DNA of 64,000 nucleotides from Sediminispirochaeta bajacaliforniensis DSM 16054 (GCF_000378205.1 NZ_KB899409.1:124001-188000), one strand, 5' to 3'; positions 1 to 9,459 are shown, counted from the stretch's first letter. The notes: generated by a model from the letters alone, not told the origin. Numbers and translations: made by a program.

Positions 1-1893
1 AGCATAACTACGGATTTTTCCTATCCGCTTTTTATCGAAATTGCTTACGACCTTTCTCCTATACAGGCCATTCAAAGGGGCTCCTTTGCCCATGGCTTCA
101 CGCTTATGCTCTTTTTCCTTTTTATCATTATGATTCCCTTCATATATCTCTTGCAGAAATTATTTCTCAATCCACTTTCCGCAATCGAAGCAAATATCCA
201 CAAAATTGAGCGAGGAGAGCATCCTCGCAAACGCGATCACACCGGAGATAATGATCTTCAGGCAATCGACTCTGCAATCATCAAAATGGCCGAACGTATT
301 GACGAGCGAACGGGAGAACTTCAAAAAACCAGAATTTTTTTTCGCAATATCATCAATGCAATGCCTTCTGCCATCTTTATCGTGAATGAAACAGGTATGA
401 TCGAGAGTGGAAACGATACCGCAGCCTCAATGTTCGGAATGGAGAAAGGAACGATTGTGGGAATGGCCTTTGACAAGCTTCTTCCGGAAGTTTCACCTAT
501 GCTGGCCGACATCGCGAAAGGAACTTCACACAATAGCGTCGAAAGTCCCCGACTTCTAAAAATCAACAGGAACCAGAATGAACTACTTTTCGCCCTCTCG
601 ATTTTCACCGTCCAAGGTAAAAACTCCCAATGGGTTATTCGCCTTGACGACGTGACGGAAAGCAAACGCAAAGACGAGCAGATACGACAGGCTCAGCGTA
701 TGGAAACCATCGGCTATTTGGCAGGCGGACTTGCACATGATTTCAACAATATCCTCGGGGGTATCAGTGGGACGATCAGCCTGATGAAGCTTGAGCTGGA
801 AGAGGAGCCAAGCCCAAATCGGGATACAATCCTCCATCATCTCGAGACTATTTCGGATTCGGTATCCAGCGCCTCTCACATTGTGATGCAGATGCTTACG
901 CTGGCAAAAAAAAAGGGATCGGAGAAAAAGATTTTCGATCTGAATGAGATAGCCAGTCGTTCGGTAGAATTTCTACGAAACTCAACAGATAAAAGTGTCG
1001 AGATAGCTTTTACACCCTTCACAAGAGCGGCGATTTGCGAAGGATCGCCTTCTCAGATCGAGCAGGTGATTCTCAATCTCGGAATCAACGGTATTCATGC
1101 CATGACCACCATGAGGGAGAAAAAAGAAGAGTATGGCGGAAAACTTTCGATTTCCGTGGAGCGATCGATACTAAGCAAAGAATTCTTTGCGTCCCATCCC
1201 GAGAGCAACCGGGGAGGATATTGGAATATCAAGGTACGTGATACGGGAATCGGAATTCCGGAAGAAAATCGGCAAAAAATATTCGATCCCTTTTTCTCTA
1301 CAAAGAGCAGGGGACGGGGCACAGGTTTAGGTCTCACCATGGTCTACAACATCGTCCAGCAGCACGGAGGTATAATCGAAATAAAAAGCACCGCTGGGGA
1401 AGGAACAAGCTTTATCATTCATCTCCCCCTCCCCCATTCGGTCATGAACGGATCTCTGCCTATAGCCGATCATGGCTCTGGGCGCCCCAGGATGACCAAA
1501 GGATCGGGAACCGTTCTTTTCGTGGACGACGAAGAGATGCTTCTTTCCAACGGATCCGCTATGTTGCACGCCTGCGGCTATGAAGTAACGACCGCCTCCT
1601 CGGGCAAAAACGCCATGGAATTGCTTCGAAAAACCCCGGATCGCTACGATATTGCCGTCGTCGATATTATCATGCCTGAATTTAGTGGATTAGAATGTTT
1701 GAAAGCGATCCAGAAAGAGGCTCCATCGCTTCCGGTGATTCTTACAAGCGGAAATTCCGGGGACGAACAAATCAGTGAGGGAATAGAAGCGGGAGCCGCC
1801 GCTTTTTTGCCGAAACCTTATTCCATAGAGACACTAAGTTCTTTGATAGCAGATACCCTTAAACCTCGATTAATATCGAAAGATGAGTTATAA
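1..1893 (+). CDS. Hybrid sensor histidine kinase, 5' end outside window
   Basis: The frame is open from base 1, so the gene starts upstream of the window; 630 residues are visible. A membrane helix ends the sensor part (codons near 94-160), followed by a HAMP-like linker and a PAS domain. The HisKA box AGGLAHDFNNILGG has its phospho-His codon at 736. A HATPase domain follows (DTGIGIPEENRQKIFDPFF, then GTGLGLTMV). The C-terminal receiver starts near FVDDEE and has its phospho-Asp codon at 1663 (VVDIIMP). By family it autophosphorylates and passes phosphate to its own receiver. The signal is unknown. A stand-alone receiver gene follows 35 bases downstream and is a likely partner. Domain calls are secure; the ligand cannot be read. 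Confidence 0.9.
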   Translation, partial: SITTDFSYPLFIEIAYDLSPIQAIQRGSFAHGFTLMLFFLFIIMIPFIYLLQKLFLNPLSAIEANIHKIERGEHPRKRDHTGDNDLQAIDSAIIKMAERIDERTGELQKTRIFFRNIINAMPSAIFIVNETGMIESGNDTAASMFGMEKGTIVGMAFDKLLPEVSPMLADIAKGTSHNSVESPRLLKINRNQNELLFALSIFTVQGKNSQWVIRLDDVTESKRKDEQIRQAQRMETIGYLAGGLAHDFNNILGGISGTISLMKLELEEEPSPNRDTILHHLETISDSVSSASHIVMQMLTLAKKKGSEKKIFDLNEIASRSVEFLRNSTDKSVEIAFTPFTRAAICEGSPSQIEQVILNLGINGIHAMTTMREKKEEYGGKLSISVERSILSKEFFASHPESNRGGYWNIKVRDTGIGIPEENRQKIFDPFFSTKSRGRGTGLGLTMVYNIVQQHGGIIEIKSTAGEGTSFIIHLPLPHSVMNGSLPIADHGSGRPRMTKGSGTVLFVDDEEMLLSNGSAMLHACGYEVTTASSGKNAMELLRKTPDRYDIAVVDIIMPEFSGLECLKAIQKEAPSLPVILTSGNSGDEQISEGIEAGAAAFLPKPYSIETLSSLIADTLKPRLISKDEL

Positions 1894-1928
1894 TGTAGGA
1901 AATAAAAATTGTTCAAAGGAGAACAACA

Positions 1929-2297
1929 ATGGCGCAAATATTGATCGCCGATGATGAAATATATGTGCGCGATCTGATAAAAAGAAGTCTTGCACATGGC
2001 CCTCATTCGTTTTTTGAAGCCTCCGACGGAAATGAAACAACCAGAATTCTGGAAGCGTATCCCGTGGATCTTTTGATCATTGATATGGTAATGCCGCATA
2101 AGGGTGGGCTTGAAACGCTTATGGATCTGCGGCTTAAAAACGAAAACCTAAAAGTGATCGCCATTACCGGAAAAATTTCTACCGATCGCGATTCAATGAA
2201 GGGACTTGCCAGGCAGTTTCATATTGATGTGGTGTTCGAAAAACCCTTTGATATCTTCGAATTTACCCAATCGGTTGATTCGTTACTGAAAAAATAG
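1929..2297 (+). CDS. CheY-like single-domain response regulator
   Basis: This 122-residue protein is a receiver domain only. Acidic residues D8/D9, phospho-acceptor D52 (LLIIDMVMP), conserved T80 and K105 (FEKPFD) are all present. No output domain follows, so it should act by protein-protein contact or as a phosphate shuttle. The start is supported by the AAAGGAG-type site in the 35-base gap after the hybrid kinase. Close spacing suggests co-transcription with that kinase and a shared phosphorelay, which is an inference. It could equally serve another kinase. Confidence 0.9.
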   Translation: MAQILIADDEIYVRDLIKRSLAHGPHSFFEASDGNETTRILEAYPVDLLIIDMVMPHKGGLETLMDLRLKNENLKVIAITGKISTDRDSMKGLARQFHIDVVFEKPFDIFEFTQSVDSLLKK

Positions 2298-2328
2298 TAC
2301 ACAAGGTGCTTGCTTTTTCTTTATTTTT

Positions 2329-2359
2329 CGTTAACCATATAACCAATGAAGGTTAACAC
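2329..2359 (+). promoter_or_regulatory. BirA-type operator overlapping the birA start
   Basis: Half-sites CGTTAACC (2329-2336) and GGTTAACAC (2351-2359) form an inverted repeat with a 14-base spacer and a perfect 7-base core (GTTAACC/GGTTAAC). This fits the known bacterial BirA operator pattern TTGTTAACC-N14-16-GGTTAACAA with one mismatch per half. The birA ATG at 2346 lies inside the spacer, so BirA bound here would block its own operon. No good Shine-Dalgarno site precedes that ATG. Confidence 0.75.
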
Positions 2360-3284
2360 ATCACGAAACATTCTTCATATGCTCGGCGACCGGGAATGCA
2401 TCTCTGGTGAAACCATGGCAACACATCTGGGCTTAAGCAGAGTGGCCGTCTGGAAACAGATACAGCAGTTACGAGAGCGGGGGTATGTGATTGAATCAAG
2501 CTCGCGCGGTTATCGGCTGATCAAGCTTCCGGAAGAACCTCGAGCGGAACAATTTCCTTCGTCTTTTCCCTTCAAGGTGGAATATCGGCAGAAAACAGGC
2601 TCTACCATGGAAGATGCTCGAAAAGCAGAGGAGAGAATCGCCACCCTCTTTCTCGCGGGAGAGCAAAGTTCCGGACGCGGGAGAAAAAACAGGAGTTGGC
2701 AGAGCCCCGAGGGAGGTCTATACGCCAGCGTTCTTTTTTTTCCCGGCAGTGAGTACGGTGCCGCTTTCTTTTCGCCGATGAAGCTTGCCGCTTCCGTGGT
2801 CAACGTTCTTCGAAAAACATATCATATCCCGGCCCGAATATCCTGGCCTAACGATATTGTCGTAGGAGAACGAAAGATTGCGGGAATCATCACCGAGCTT
2901 CACGGCAAATACGATCTTGTCGACCGGCAGATTATTGGTATCGGAATCAATCTTCAACCCGTTCCGGGGGTCCCGCGTTCCGGCGCACTTCAGGAATTCG
3001 TCGATAGGAAAAAAAAACTACCATCTTCTGCGGATCTGGCGATGGGGATTTTTTCCGAATTTCATTCTCGAATGAATCGGTGGAGCCCACAGCAGACCAT
3101 TGCTGCATGGAAGGCTGCCTCAGCAACAATCGGCAGAAGAGTCCGAATTGAAAAAAGCTGGGGGACGGCGGTGACAGGTCGAGCAAAAGATATCGGAAGC
3201 GACGGCTCCCTCCTGATCGAATCGGACGAAGGATATGTAGAAGCGGTGAGGGAAGGCGACTGCATCATGCTTTCAGAACAATAA
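2346..3284 (+). CDS. birA: Bifunctional biotin operon repressor / biotin-protein ligase
   Basis: This 312-residue protein has the BirA layout. A winged helix-turn-helix occupies about residues 1-60 (SGETMATHLGLSRVAVWKQI). The biotin-AMP ligase domain has GRGRKNRSW at 110-118 and the WPND block at 167-170 with a following K177. A small C-terminal SH3-like part ends the protein. It activates biotin to biotinyl-AMP, attaches it to carboxylase subunits, and represses transcription when loaded. It is the first gene of birA-bioY-bioM-bioN, with a BirA box over its own start, so autorepression is likely. The start matches the expected HTH beginning although it lacks a clear ribosome binding site. 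Confidence 0.95.
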   Translation: MKVNTSRNILHMLGDRECISGETMATHLGLSRVAVWKQIQQLRERGYVIESSSRGYRLIKLPEEPRAEQFPSSFPFKVEYRQKTGSTMEDARKAEERIATLFLAGEQSSGRGRKNRSWQSPEGGLYASVLFFPGSEYGAAFFSPMKLAASVVNVLRKTYHIPARISWPNDIVVGERKIAGIITELHGKYDLVDRQIIGIGINLQPVPGVPRSGALQEFVDRKKKLPSSADLAMGIFSEFHSRMNRWSPQQTIAAWKAASATIGRRVRIEKSWGTAVTGRAKDIGSDGSLLIESDEGYVEAVREGDCIMLSEQ

Positions 3285-3300
3285 ACAGAAAGGAACTACA

Positions 3301-3876
3301 ATGGCTAACAACGACACGAACAAAGCAAGGCCTCTGGCCTCGATGGTATTTGCGGCCCTCTTTGCGGCACTCATATCGGCAGGAGCCTACATCATGATTC
3401 CCCTGGGCCCGGTCCCTCTGGTTATGCAGAACTTTTTTGTCTTTCTTACCGCCTTACTGCTGAGGCCCCGCGATGCGCTCTTTTCCATCCTCCTCTATCT
3501 GGCCATCGGTTCAGCAGGCCTGCCGGTCTTTTCAGGAGGTACCGGGGGCATTGCCCACTTCTTCGGCCCCACGGGAGGCTATTTGCTTGCCTATCTGCCG
3601 GCGATGATAGCGGGATCATTCATTGCCCATCTGCGTCGTGAAAAAGGCTCAAAAACAGCGGCTCTGATCATCAATTTCTCGGCAGCTTTGGTTGCGGCGC
3701 TTATTACCTACATAATTGGACTGCCCTGGCTTAAGATTGCAGCAGGTATCAGCTGGAAGGCGACCCTTGCAGCCGGGCTCTATCCCTTTATCATCGGGGA
3801 CCTACTAAAGATTTGTGCCGCTGCCGTGCTGGCCCTCCCCTTAAAAGAACGATTGGAAGAGATTCTCCATGACTGA
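3301..3876 (+). CDS. bioY: Biotin ECF transporter substrate-binding component BioY
   Basis: This 191-residue protein is very hydrophobic, with about six membrane helices. It has the BioY pattern near the N-terminus (IMIPLGPVPLVMQNFFVFLTA) and a glycine-rich loop (GGTGGIAHFFGPTGGYLL). BioY is the membrane S-component that binds biotin with high affinity. It lies 16 bases after birA, with an AGAAAGGAACTAC ribosome site, and its 3' end overlaps the ATPase gene by 8 bases. Transporter and repressor together make a biotin-responsive uptake operon. Confidence is high because the full ECF set follows directly. Confidence 0.95.
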   Translation: MANNDTNKARPLASMVFAALFAALISAGAYIMIPLGPVPLVMQNFFVFLTALLLRPRDALFSILLYLAIGSAGLPVFSGGTGGIAHFFGPTGGYLLAYLPAMIAGSFIAHLRREKGSKTAALIINFSAALVAALITYIIGLPWLKIAAGISWKATLAAGLYPFIIGDLLKICAAAVLALPLKERLEEILHD

Positions 3877-4639
3877 AACGGCAGAGGTGATACTCGAGCT
3901 TCAGAATGTCAGTCGCCGATTTCGCGACGGTACAACGGCGCTACGGGACGTATCTCTTAATTTCACCCGAGGATCCTTTACCCTCCTTCTTGGAACCAAC
4001 GGATCGGGGAAGTCGGTGCTTCTAAAGATCATTGCAGGCCTCTTGGAGCCTCAGGAAGGTTCGGTATTTCTGGAAGGAAAGCCCCTCTCCGATCATGGTC
4101 GGAGCCTCCACCAAAAAATTGGTTTTATCTTTCAAAATCCCGACAGCCAAATCGTCGGTCAGACCGTGGCGGAGGATGTTGCCTTCGGACCGAGAAATTT
4201 AGGATGTACTGAACCACAGATTATCGAACGTAGTGAGAAGGCTCTTGAAAAGACAGGACTGTTACATCTGAAAGATAAACGGCCTCACCTTCTTTCGGGA
4301 GGGGAAAAACGGAGGCTTGCAGTGGCGGGAGTGGAAGCGATGGAACCGGACATCGTACTTCTGGACGAACCATTCGGGAACCTTGATTATCCGGGGGCCA
4401 TTGAACTGCTCCGGATTCTCAAAGATCTCAAGGAAGGCGGACGGACCATCATCCTTGTGACACACGATTTGATGAAGAGCGCGGCCCTGGCGGATCGGGC
4501 CATCGTCCTGTCGAAGGGCAGTGTCGTGGAAAACGGTTCTCTGGAAACCATGAGAGAGCGGTTGAAAGGCTTCGGCATCAAACCTCCGCCTAAGGCCTTT
4601 CCCATCGAAAAATGTAGCTGGCTTGATGAAACAGCGTGA
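3869..4639 (+). CDS. bioM: ECF transporter ATPase (biotin, BioM/EcfA type)
   Basis: This 256-residue ABC ATPase has Walker A GTNGSGKS (42-49), the Q-loop region FIFQNPDSQIVG typical of ECF ATPases, signature LSGGE (142-146), Walker B ending LLDEP (163-167) and the H-loop VTHD. It hydrolyses ATP on the cytoplasmic face to drive uptake by the BioY-EcfT complex. It overlaps bioY by 8 bases and bioN by 14 bases, which implies translational coupling. Only one ATPase gene is present, so a homodimer as in bioMNY systems is likely. Confidence 0.93.
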   Translation: MTETAEVILELQNVSRRFRDGTTALRDVSLNFTRGSFTLLLGTNGSGKSVLLKIIAGLLEPQEGSVFLEGKPLSDHGRSLHQKIGFIFQNPDSQIVGQTVAEDVAFGPRNLGCTEPQIIERSEKALEKTGLLHLKDKRPHLLSGGEKRRLAVAGVEAMEPDIVLLDEPFGNLDYPGAIELLRILKDLKEGGRTIILVTHDLMKSAALADRAIVLSKGSVVENGSLETMRERLKGFGIKPPPKAFPIEKCSWLDETA

Positions 4640-5366
4640 ACTATTCAGGTTTCTGCCCGGCGATGATCCGGTCAGAGGCTTCGATCCGCGGTTGAAACTT
4701 CCGATGCTCTTGCTTTGCGCATTCAGCCTGGCAAAGCTTCCCCCTATGGCATACCTGCTATCCCTTTTGATACCTACCGCTGCAGCGGTATCTGCAAAGA
4801 TATCGCCGCTGAGAGCATTCAGGGAGAGCCGTGGCCTTTTGCTGATTGCCCTATTGCTCGTGGTCGCTACGGCCCTATCCGATGGGAGGCCGGACAAAGG
4901 CCATGTGGCAGAAGCGTTGCTCCAGGGCTGCCGCTTTCTTTCAATCGTATTCCTTGCCCATATCGCTGTTGAGACAACAAGTACCCAGCAGTTTGGGGCA
5001 GCGGTCTATGCCTATTTGGCCCCTATCTCTCCCCGCTTTGCTGCAAAGTGTGCACTCTCAATAGCCCTTACCATCCGCTTTCTGCCGATGATTTTTGAAT
5101 TGATAGACGAGATTGAAGAGGCAAAAACCGCTCGGGGGATTGCCGCGTGCCGCAATCCCATCCGGAGGATACGTACTACCGTAAATCCTCTGTTTACCTT
5201 GCTTCTGGAGCGGAGTCAGCAGCTGATTGAGGCTTTGGAATGCCGGGGAACGGGACGAGACGGTTCCAACATTCCACCCAGGCTCGGCCCCCTTGAAAAG
5301 AAAGCGATCATGTTGTTCGTACCTGCAGCCACATATCTGCTTTTCCTGATGCTCTGGTTTCGCTGA
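4626..5366 (+). CDS. bioN: ECF transporter transmembrane component (biotin, BioN/EcfT type)
   Basis: About 246 residues with five or so membrane helices. Two coupling motifs typical of EcfT proteins are visible: AKTARG in the middle and ALECRG near the C-terminus, the Ala-Arg-Gly signatures that contact the ATPases. It is the scaffold that joins BioY to the ATPase dimer. ATG at 4626 is preferred; an in-frame TTG sits one codon earlier. The gene overlaps the ATPase end by 14 bases. It is the last gene of the biotin operon and converges with argA on the other strand. Confidence 0.9.
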   Translation: MKQRELFRFLPGDDPVRGFDPRLKLPMLLLCAFSLAKLPPMAYLLSLLIPTAAAVSAKISPLRAFRESRGLLLIALLLVVATALSDGRPDKGHVAEALLQGCRFLSIVFLAHIAVETTSTQQFGAAVYAYLAPISPRFAAKCALSIALTIRFLPMIFELIDEIEEAKTARGIAACRNPIRRIRTTVNPLFTLLLERSQQLIEALECRGTGRDGSNIPPRLGPLEKKAIMLFVPAATYLLFLMLWFR

Positions 5367-5407
5367 TTCGTATTACGCCGACAGGTATCAAGGAGCTTGC
5401 AAGACTA

Positions 5408-6754
5408 TCACCGAAGTGTAGCATCGGCATTCTCATCCAGCGGATACACAAGGACCGAGGAGTTCCTTTCACAGTTGTATTGCTGACGCTTTCTCGCCGG
5501 TATCTCATCCAGTGATGCACGGCGAAAGCCCTGTTGCTCGAACCAGTCCGCAGTACGGGTCGTAAGAACAAATAACTGTCGCAGCCCCCTGTTTCTGGCC
5601 CGTTCGATCAAAAAAGAAACGAGGCGTCCTCCTATACCGGTACCATGATACTTTCGATTTACAGCCACCGCAGCAATTTCGGCCTGGTCATCCCCATAGG
5701 TATGAAGAGCCGCACAACCATGAACGATTCCGTCGACATCGAAGACAATGAAATCGTGATAGAACTGCTGGAGCGTCTGTTTGTCCCTGGGTACGAGGAT
5801 ACCTTCTTCCACGTAGGGGTCCATGATGCGCAGCACATCCGAAACATCCGATGCGCGCATATCACGAATGCTCTCGTAAAGATTCGTATGAACCATGGTA
5901 CCGACGCCCTGGTTGGAGAAAATCTCCTGAAGCAGCACCCCTTCACGCCGCCCGTCCAGGATGTGGACCCGGGAGATACCCTGATCGCAGGCCCTTCGGG
6001 CCAGATTGATACGGAAGAGCTCCCCGCTTTTTTCTGGATTGAGGTCGAGAAAATGAGCGGCGGTAGAGGCATCGATCCGGCTGATTCTTCCGTCACGGGA
6101 AATCCCGCATTCCGCAGGACAGTTGTAGTGATCGGCCGAAAGCTGAGCTTCGGTGGTGATGAAAAAGAGTTTTTCCGCCCCTAAAGCAACGGCGATTTGC
6201 AGTACAAGCTCATCGCTGGATAAATTGTAGGGCTTACCCGTCGAATTCCAACCGATGCAGGGGAAAATCGGAATCATCCCCATGGAGATGACCTCGCGAA
6301 CGGGATCGGTCAGAATCCGCTCAACGGTACCGGAATAATGGAAATCGATACCGTCTATGACACCGAGGCTTTTTGCCCTGACCCAATTGCCTACCACGGC
6401 GTTCACATCCTGGCCCGCCAATCCTGTCATCAATCGGTTGGAAACATCGAAGGCGGCCATGCGGGCAAAGGGAATCGTCTCTTCGGTCGTGATACGGATG
6501 CTGCGATGATATCCTGTCGTAAAGCCGTAACGGCTAATGATCTCATCGATACGTTCTCTGGCGCCTGGCACAAGCACCACGTTGATACCCAGCTGCTGAA
6601 GCAGGGCGATATCTTTTATTAGAAGAGGAAATTGAGGATGATCGATAACGGTACAATCAATCTTCACGACAAAAACGGCATCCCGATAGCGATGGGCATA
6701 GGAAAACCCCTGGCGCAGTAAATTCATGTCGTCCTGTGATTGAACGGTCTTCAT
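5408..6754 (-). CDS. argA: N-acetylglutamate synthase (amino-acid N-acetyltransferase)
   Basis: This 448-residue protein has the ArgA architecture: an amino-acid-kinase fold over about residues 1-290 (VVLVPGARERIDEIISRYG) and a GNAT acetyltransferase domain at about 300-448 (AAVAVNRKYHGTGIGGRLV). It makes N-acetyl-glutamate from glutamate and acetyl-CoA, the first step of arginine synthesis. Its ATG overlaps the stop of the upstream XdhC-type gene by 4 bases, so the two are translationally coupled. That partnership is unusual and no arginine gene is nearby. A catabolic role in acetylating another amino acid is possible but not shown. Confidence 0.9.
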   Translation of the reverse strand: MKTVQSQDDMNLLRQGFSYAHRYRDAVFVVKIDCTVIDHPQFPLLIKDIALLQQLGINVVLVPGARERIDEIISRYGFTTGYHRSIRITTEETIPFARMAAFDVSNRLMTGLAGQDVNAVVGNWVRAKSLGVIDGIDFHYSGTVERILTDPVREVISMGMIPIFPCIGWNSTGKPYNLSSDELVLQIAVALGAEKLFFITTEAQLSADHYNCPAECGISRDGRISRIDASTAAHFLDLNPEKSGELFRINLARRACDQGISRVHILDGRREGVLLQEIFSNQGVGTMVHTNLYESIRDMRASDVSDVLRIMDPYVEEGILVPRDKQTLQQFYHDFIVFDVDGIVHGCAALHTYGDDQAEIAAVAVNRKYHGTGIGGRLVSFLIERARNRGLRQLFVLTTRTADWFEQQGFRRASLDEIPARKRQQYNCERNSSVLVYPLDENADATLR

Positions 6755-7776
6755 CCCCGCTTGCTCCTTACTGTTTCGACAATTTCAGCCGCAACGGCAA
6801 GGGCAATCTCCTCGGGCTCTTTTGCACCGATATTAAGGCCGATGGGACCTCGAAGCAGGGCAAGGTCTGCGGCACTTATCCCTTGTTCCGCCAGCCGGTC
6901 CCGGCGAGCGGCGAGGGTCTTGCGGCTACCGAGCACCCCTGCATAAAAGCAGTCCGAGTCCAGGGCCCCGAAAATAGCCTGGTCATCTATTTTGCTGTCG
7001 TGAGACAAGGCGGCAACGGCAAAACGCTTGTCGATGCATAGTTTTTCGAAGGCGGGTTTCGGCCACATGTTCAATACGGCGTCCGCTTCGGGAAATCTGT
7101 CAGCTGAAAGAAAAGCCTCACGGGGATCGACGATGACGACACGCCAAGCAAGGGCTTTTGCAATACGGCTCAAGGCCACGGAAATATGGCCGCCGCCCAC
7201 GATGCAGAGATTGACCGGAGGAGGAGACATCATGGCAAACCAGTGTTCATCACGAATGCCCCGCTTCAACGCTTCAGAGGGAGCCTTAGCAATGAACGCT
7301 TTCAGGGCCCCCAATTGGGCAAGAGAAAGATCGGAAGAAAAGACAAGCTCATCGACACTCTCTCCGGCAAATAAAAGCCCGGCGGAAGCGGATTCTCCGT
7401 CCAGGGAAACTCCCCACAGAGCTCCTTTACCCTCTCGTATTAACTCGATGTATCGTTTTTCAACAAGCTCGGATCCCGGGTAGATCATGACCGATACGGT
7501 CCCCCCACAGGGGGATATGGTACCGAAAATGGGATCCTGCACCTCACAAAAGCTGAGAAGAAGAGGATCGCCCCCTTCGAGCAAGCGGACGGCCGCCCGC
7601 ATCACCTCTCCCTCGATACACCCACCGCTGACTGAACCGGTTATTGCTCCATCGGCGGAAACAAGCATAGTAGCCCCCACGCCTCTGACACCGGAACCGG
7701 CAATATCCACTACCGTCGCCAGGGCATGCCGATCCTCTAAGCGGGAGGAATCGGACAGCTCGATAATCTCTTTCAT
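6751..7776 (-). CDS. XdhC/CoxI family molybdenum-enzyme maturation protein
   Basis: This 341-residue protein has the XdhC/CoxI N-terminal domain (VVDIAGSGVRGVGATM, then GSVSGGCIEGEV) and a C-terminal Rossmann domain (LCIVGGGHISVAL). Family members bind the molybdenum cofactor, help its sulfuration and insert it into xanthine dehydrogenases. It should not be confused with the E. coli 2Fe-2S subunit also called XdhC. It lies about 19 kb from the xanthine dehydrogenase genes but is the obvious maturation factor for them. It sits 39 bases after the REC-GAF kinase and overlaps argA by 4 bases. Confidence 0.9.
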   Translation of the reverse strand: MKEIIELSDSSRLEDRHALATVVDIAGSGVRGVGATMLVSADGAITGSVSGGCIEGEVMRAAVRLLEGGDPLLLSFCEVQDPIFGTISPCGGTVSVMIYPGSELVEKRYIELIREGKGALWGVSLDGESASAGLLFAGESVDELVFSSDLSLAQLGALKAFIAKAPSEALKRGIRDEHWFAMMSPPPVNLCIVGGGHISVALSRIAKALAWRVVIVDPREAFLSADRFPEADAVLNMWPKPAFEKLCIDKRFAVAALSHDSKIDDQAIFGALDSDCFYAGVLGSRKTLAARRDRLAEQGISAADLALLRGPIGLNIGAKEPEEIALAVAAEIVETVRSKRG

Positions 7777-7815
7777 AACGTATAAGTATATCCGCAGAAA
7801 CCTAGCGGGTCTATA

Positions 7816-9459
7816 TCATGGTTCGGGCCGAAGGGGAATCGTCAGTGTAAACGAACTTCCCTTTCCGATTCCTTCGGATTCGACCGTCAACCTTCCGCCA
7901 TGGTCCGTTTCGATAATCTCTCGGGCAATGGCAAGTCCCAAGCCGCTGCCGCTTTCATCTTCCCGTGTTGTGAAAAAAGGTTCGAAAATGGTATCGATCA
8001 ACCGCGGATCAATACCGCTGCCGTTATCGCTAACCGTACAAAAGAGATACCCCTCGGACGATCCGCTCCTTACGATAATTTTTCCATCCTTGAGATTCTG
8101 TTTCTCCCGTATGGCCCTGGCCGCATTGGTAAGGAGATTGAGGAGGACCTGATTGATTCGCGCTCCATAGCAGTAGATGGGCGGAACCTCACCAAGTTCC
8201 AAGACAACCTCGGCGCTTTCGCCAGCAAAGGTGCGTATTAGAGCCAAGGTGGATCGAATCCCTTCATTGAGTTCGTACCATCCCTTGCGGGCCCCTATGT
8301 CGCCTCCTCCCGCAGAAAAACTGCGGATACTAGAGACAATCCCGACAATACGTTCAAGCCCCTGAACCGTCTCATCGATGATCTCACTCAGCTCTGGCCC
8401 CTCCTTTGAAAAACCTTCGCAACCGGGACTTGTAGATTCTTCACGAAGCTGGTTGATCGATTTTCCGAGGGTTCTGACATTCGATTCGACAAAAGAGAGG
8501 GGATTTGCTATCTCGTGAATGATGCCTGCCGACAGCATACCGATGGAGGCCAGTTTTTCTTTGCTGATCACAGAACTCTGCGCATGACGAAGTGAGGCCT
8601 CGGTCTCTTTTCTATGCCACCAGCCGCCAATCATCTCGGCCGCCATGCGTAAAAGCCTCCCATCGGCTCCGCTCCAAGGCCTGCGGGATTCTTCACGATC
8701 GAAAGCAATACATCCTGCTGCTCCCCCTTCGGGAAGGAAAATCGGCATGGCAAGATAATTGAGCGGCGGAGCAAAAAATATAAGCTGAGCCTCGCGGGAG
8801 CGGAGCCGAAGCAACTGATCCCTTCGCTCAGGGAGGAGGTGTAAAAGAGAGGGAAGCTCATCGCTCGGAATATTAATCTTCCCCTGATCGGAAGGAGGCC
8901 AGAGGGCCATATGCCGAACGATTCCTTCCCGGGGAAAAAGCTTAAGGAGCACCACCCTGTCGGCCTGAACAAAGGTCCCGAGCGAGTTTAATATAGCGGC
9001 GAAATCGGGATCGCCGGCTTCATGCAAACGACGATAGATCCCGGATATCATTTGTTCAAAGGCTATTCTCCGCCGAAAGCGTTTCTCAGCATCAATGCGG
9101 CTTTCCACAATCTCGATCGTGCTGAAAAAAACAAGCTCTTTAAACGGTTTCAAGAGAAATCCATAGGGACTGGTTTTACGCGCCCTTGCGGCAACTTGAG
9201 GATCCTCGGATGCGGTAAGATAAATTACGGGAATAGGCTTTTGCGCGGATACGGATTCCACGACATCGATGCCGTTACGCTCTCCTCCGAGAAAAATGTC
9301 GATCAGCATCAGGTCTATCTCGTCGATCATTTCCAAGATGGAGGATATTGCCGAATCGGCATCACCAAAGGACCCCACCACCTTATGATCACGGGAACGA
9401 AACAAGGACTCCAGATAAAGACGCGTCGTATTGGAATCCTCGACGAGAACAACATTCAT
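7816..9459 (-). CDS. Response regulator/histidine kinase (REC-GAF-HisKA-HATPase)
   Basis: The start is placed at ATG 9459 because AGGAGG lies 8 bases upstream; a longer reading to 9507 lacks this. In the 547-residue product the receiver covers about 1-118 with phospho-Asp D54 (LMLIDIFLGG) and K104. A GAF-like region follows at about 140-280. The HisKA box has phospho-His H315 (GIIHEIANPLSFVESN). The HATPase shows DNGSGIDP and GSGLGLAIA. An N-terminal receiver before a kinase suggests input from another kinase. There is no membrane segment, so it is cytoplasmic. It may be co-transcribed with the XdhC-type gene downstream. Confidence 0.9.
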   Translation of the reverse strand: MNVVLVEDSNTTRLYLESLFRSRDHKVVGSFGDADSAISSILEMIDEIDLMLIDIFLGGERNGIDVVESVSAQKPIPVIYLTASEDPQVAARARKTSPYGFLLKPFKELVFFSTIEIVESRIDAEKRFRRRIAFEQMISGIYRRLHEAGDPDFAAILNSLGTFVQADRVVLLKLFPREGIVRHMALWPPSDQGKINIPSDELPSLLHLLPERRDQLLRLRSREAQLIFFAPPLNYLAMPIFLPEGGAAGCIAFDREESRRPWSGADGRLLRMAAEMIGGWWHRKETEASLRHAQSSVISKEKLASIGMLSAGIIHEIANPLSFVESNVRTLGKSINQLREESTSPGCEGFSKEGPELSEIIDETVQGLERIVGIVSSIRSFSAGGGDIGARKGWYELNEGIRSTLALIRTFAGESAEVVLELGEVPPIYCYGARINQVLLNLLTNAARAIREKQNLKDGKIIVRSGSSEGYLFCTVSDNGSGIDPRLIDTIFEPFFTTREDESGSGLGLAIAREIIETDHGGRLTVESEGIGKGSSFTLTIPLRPEP

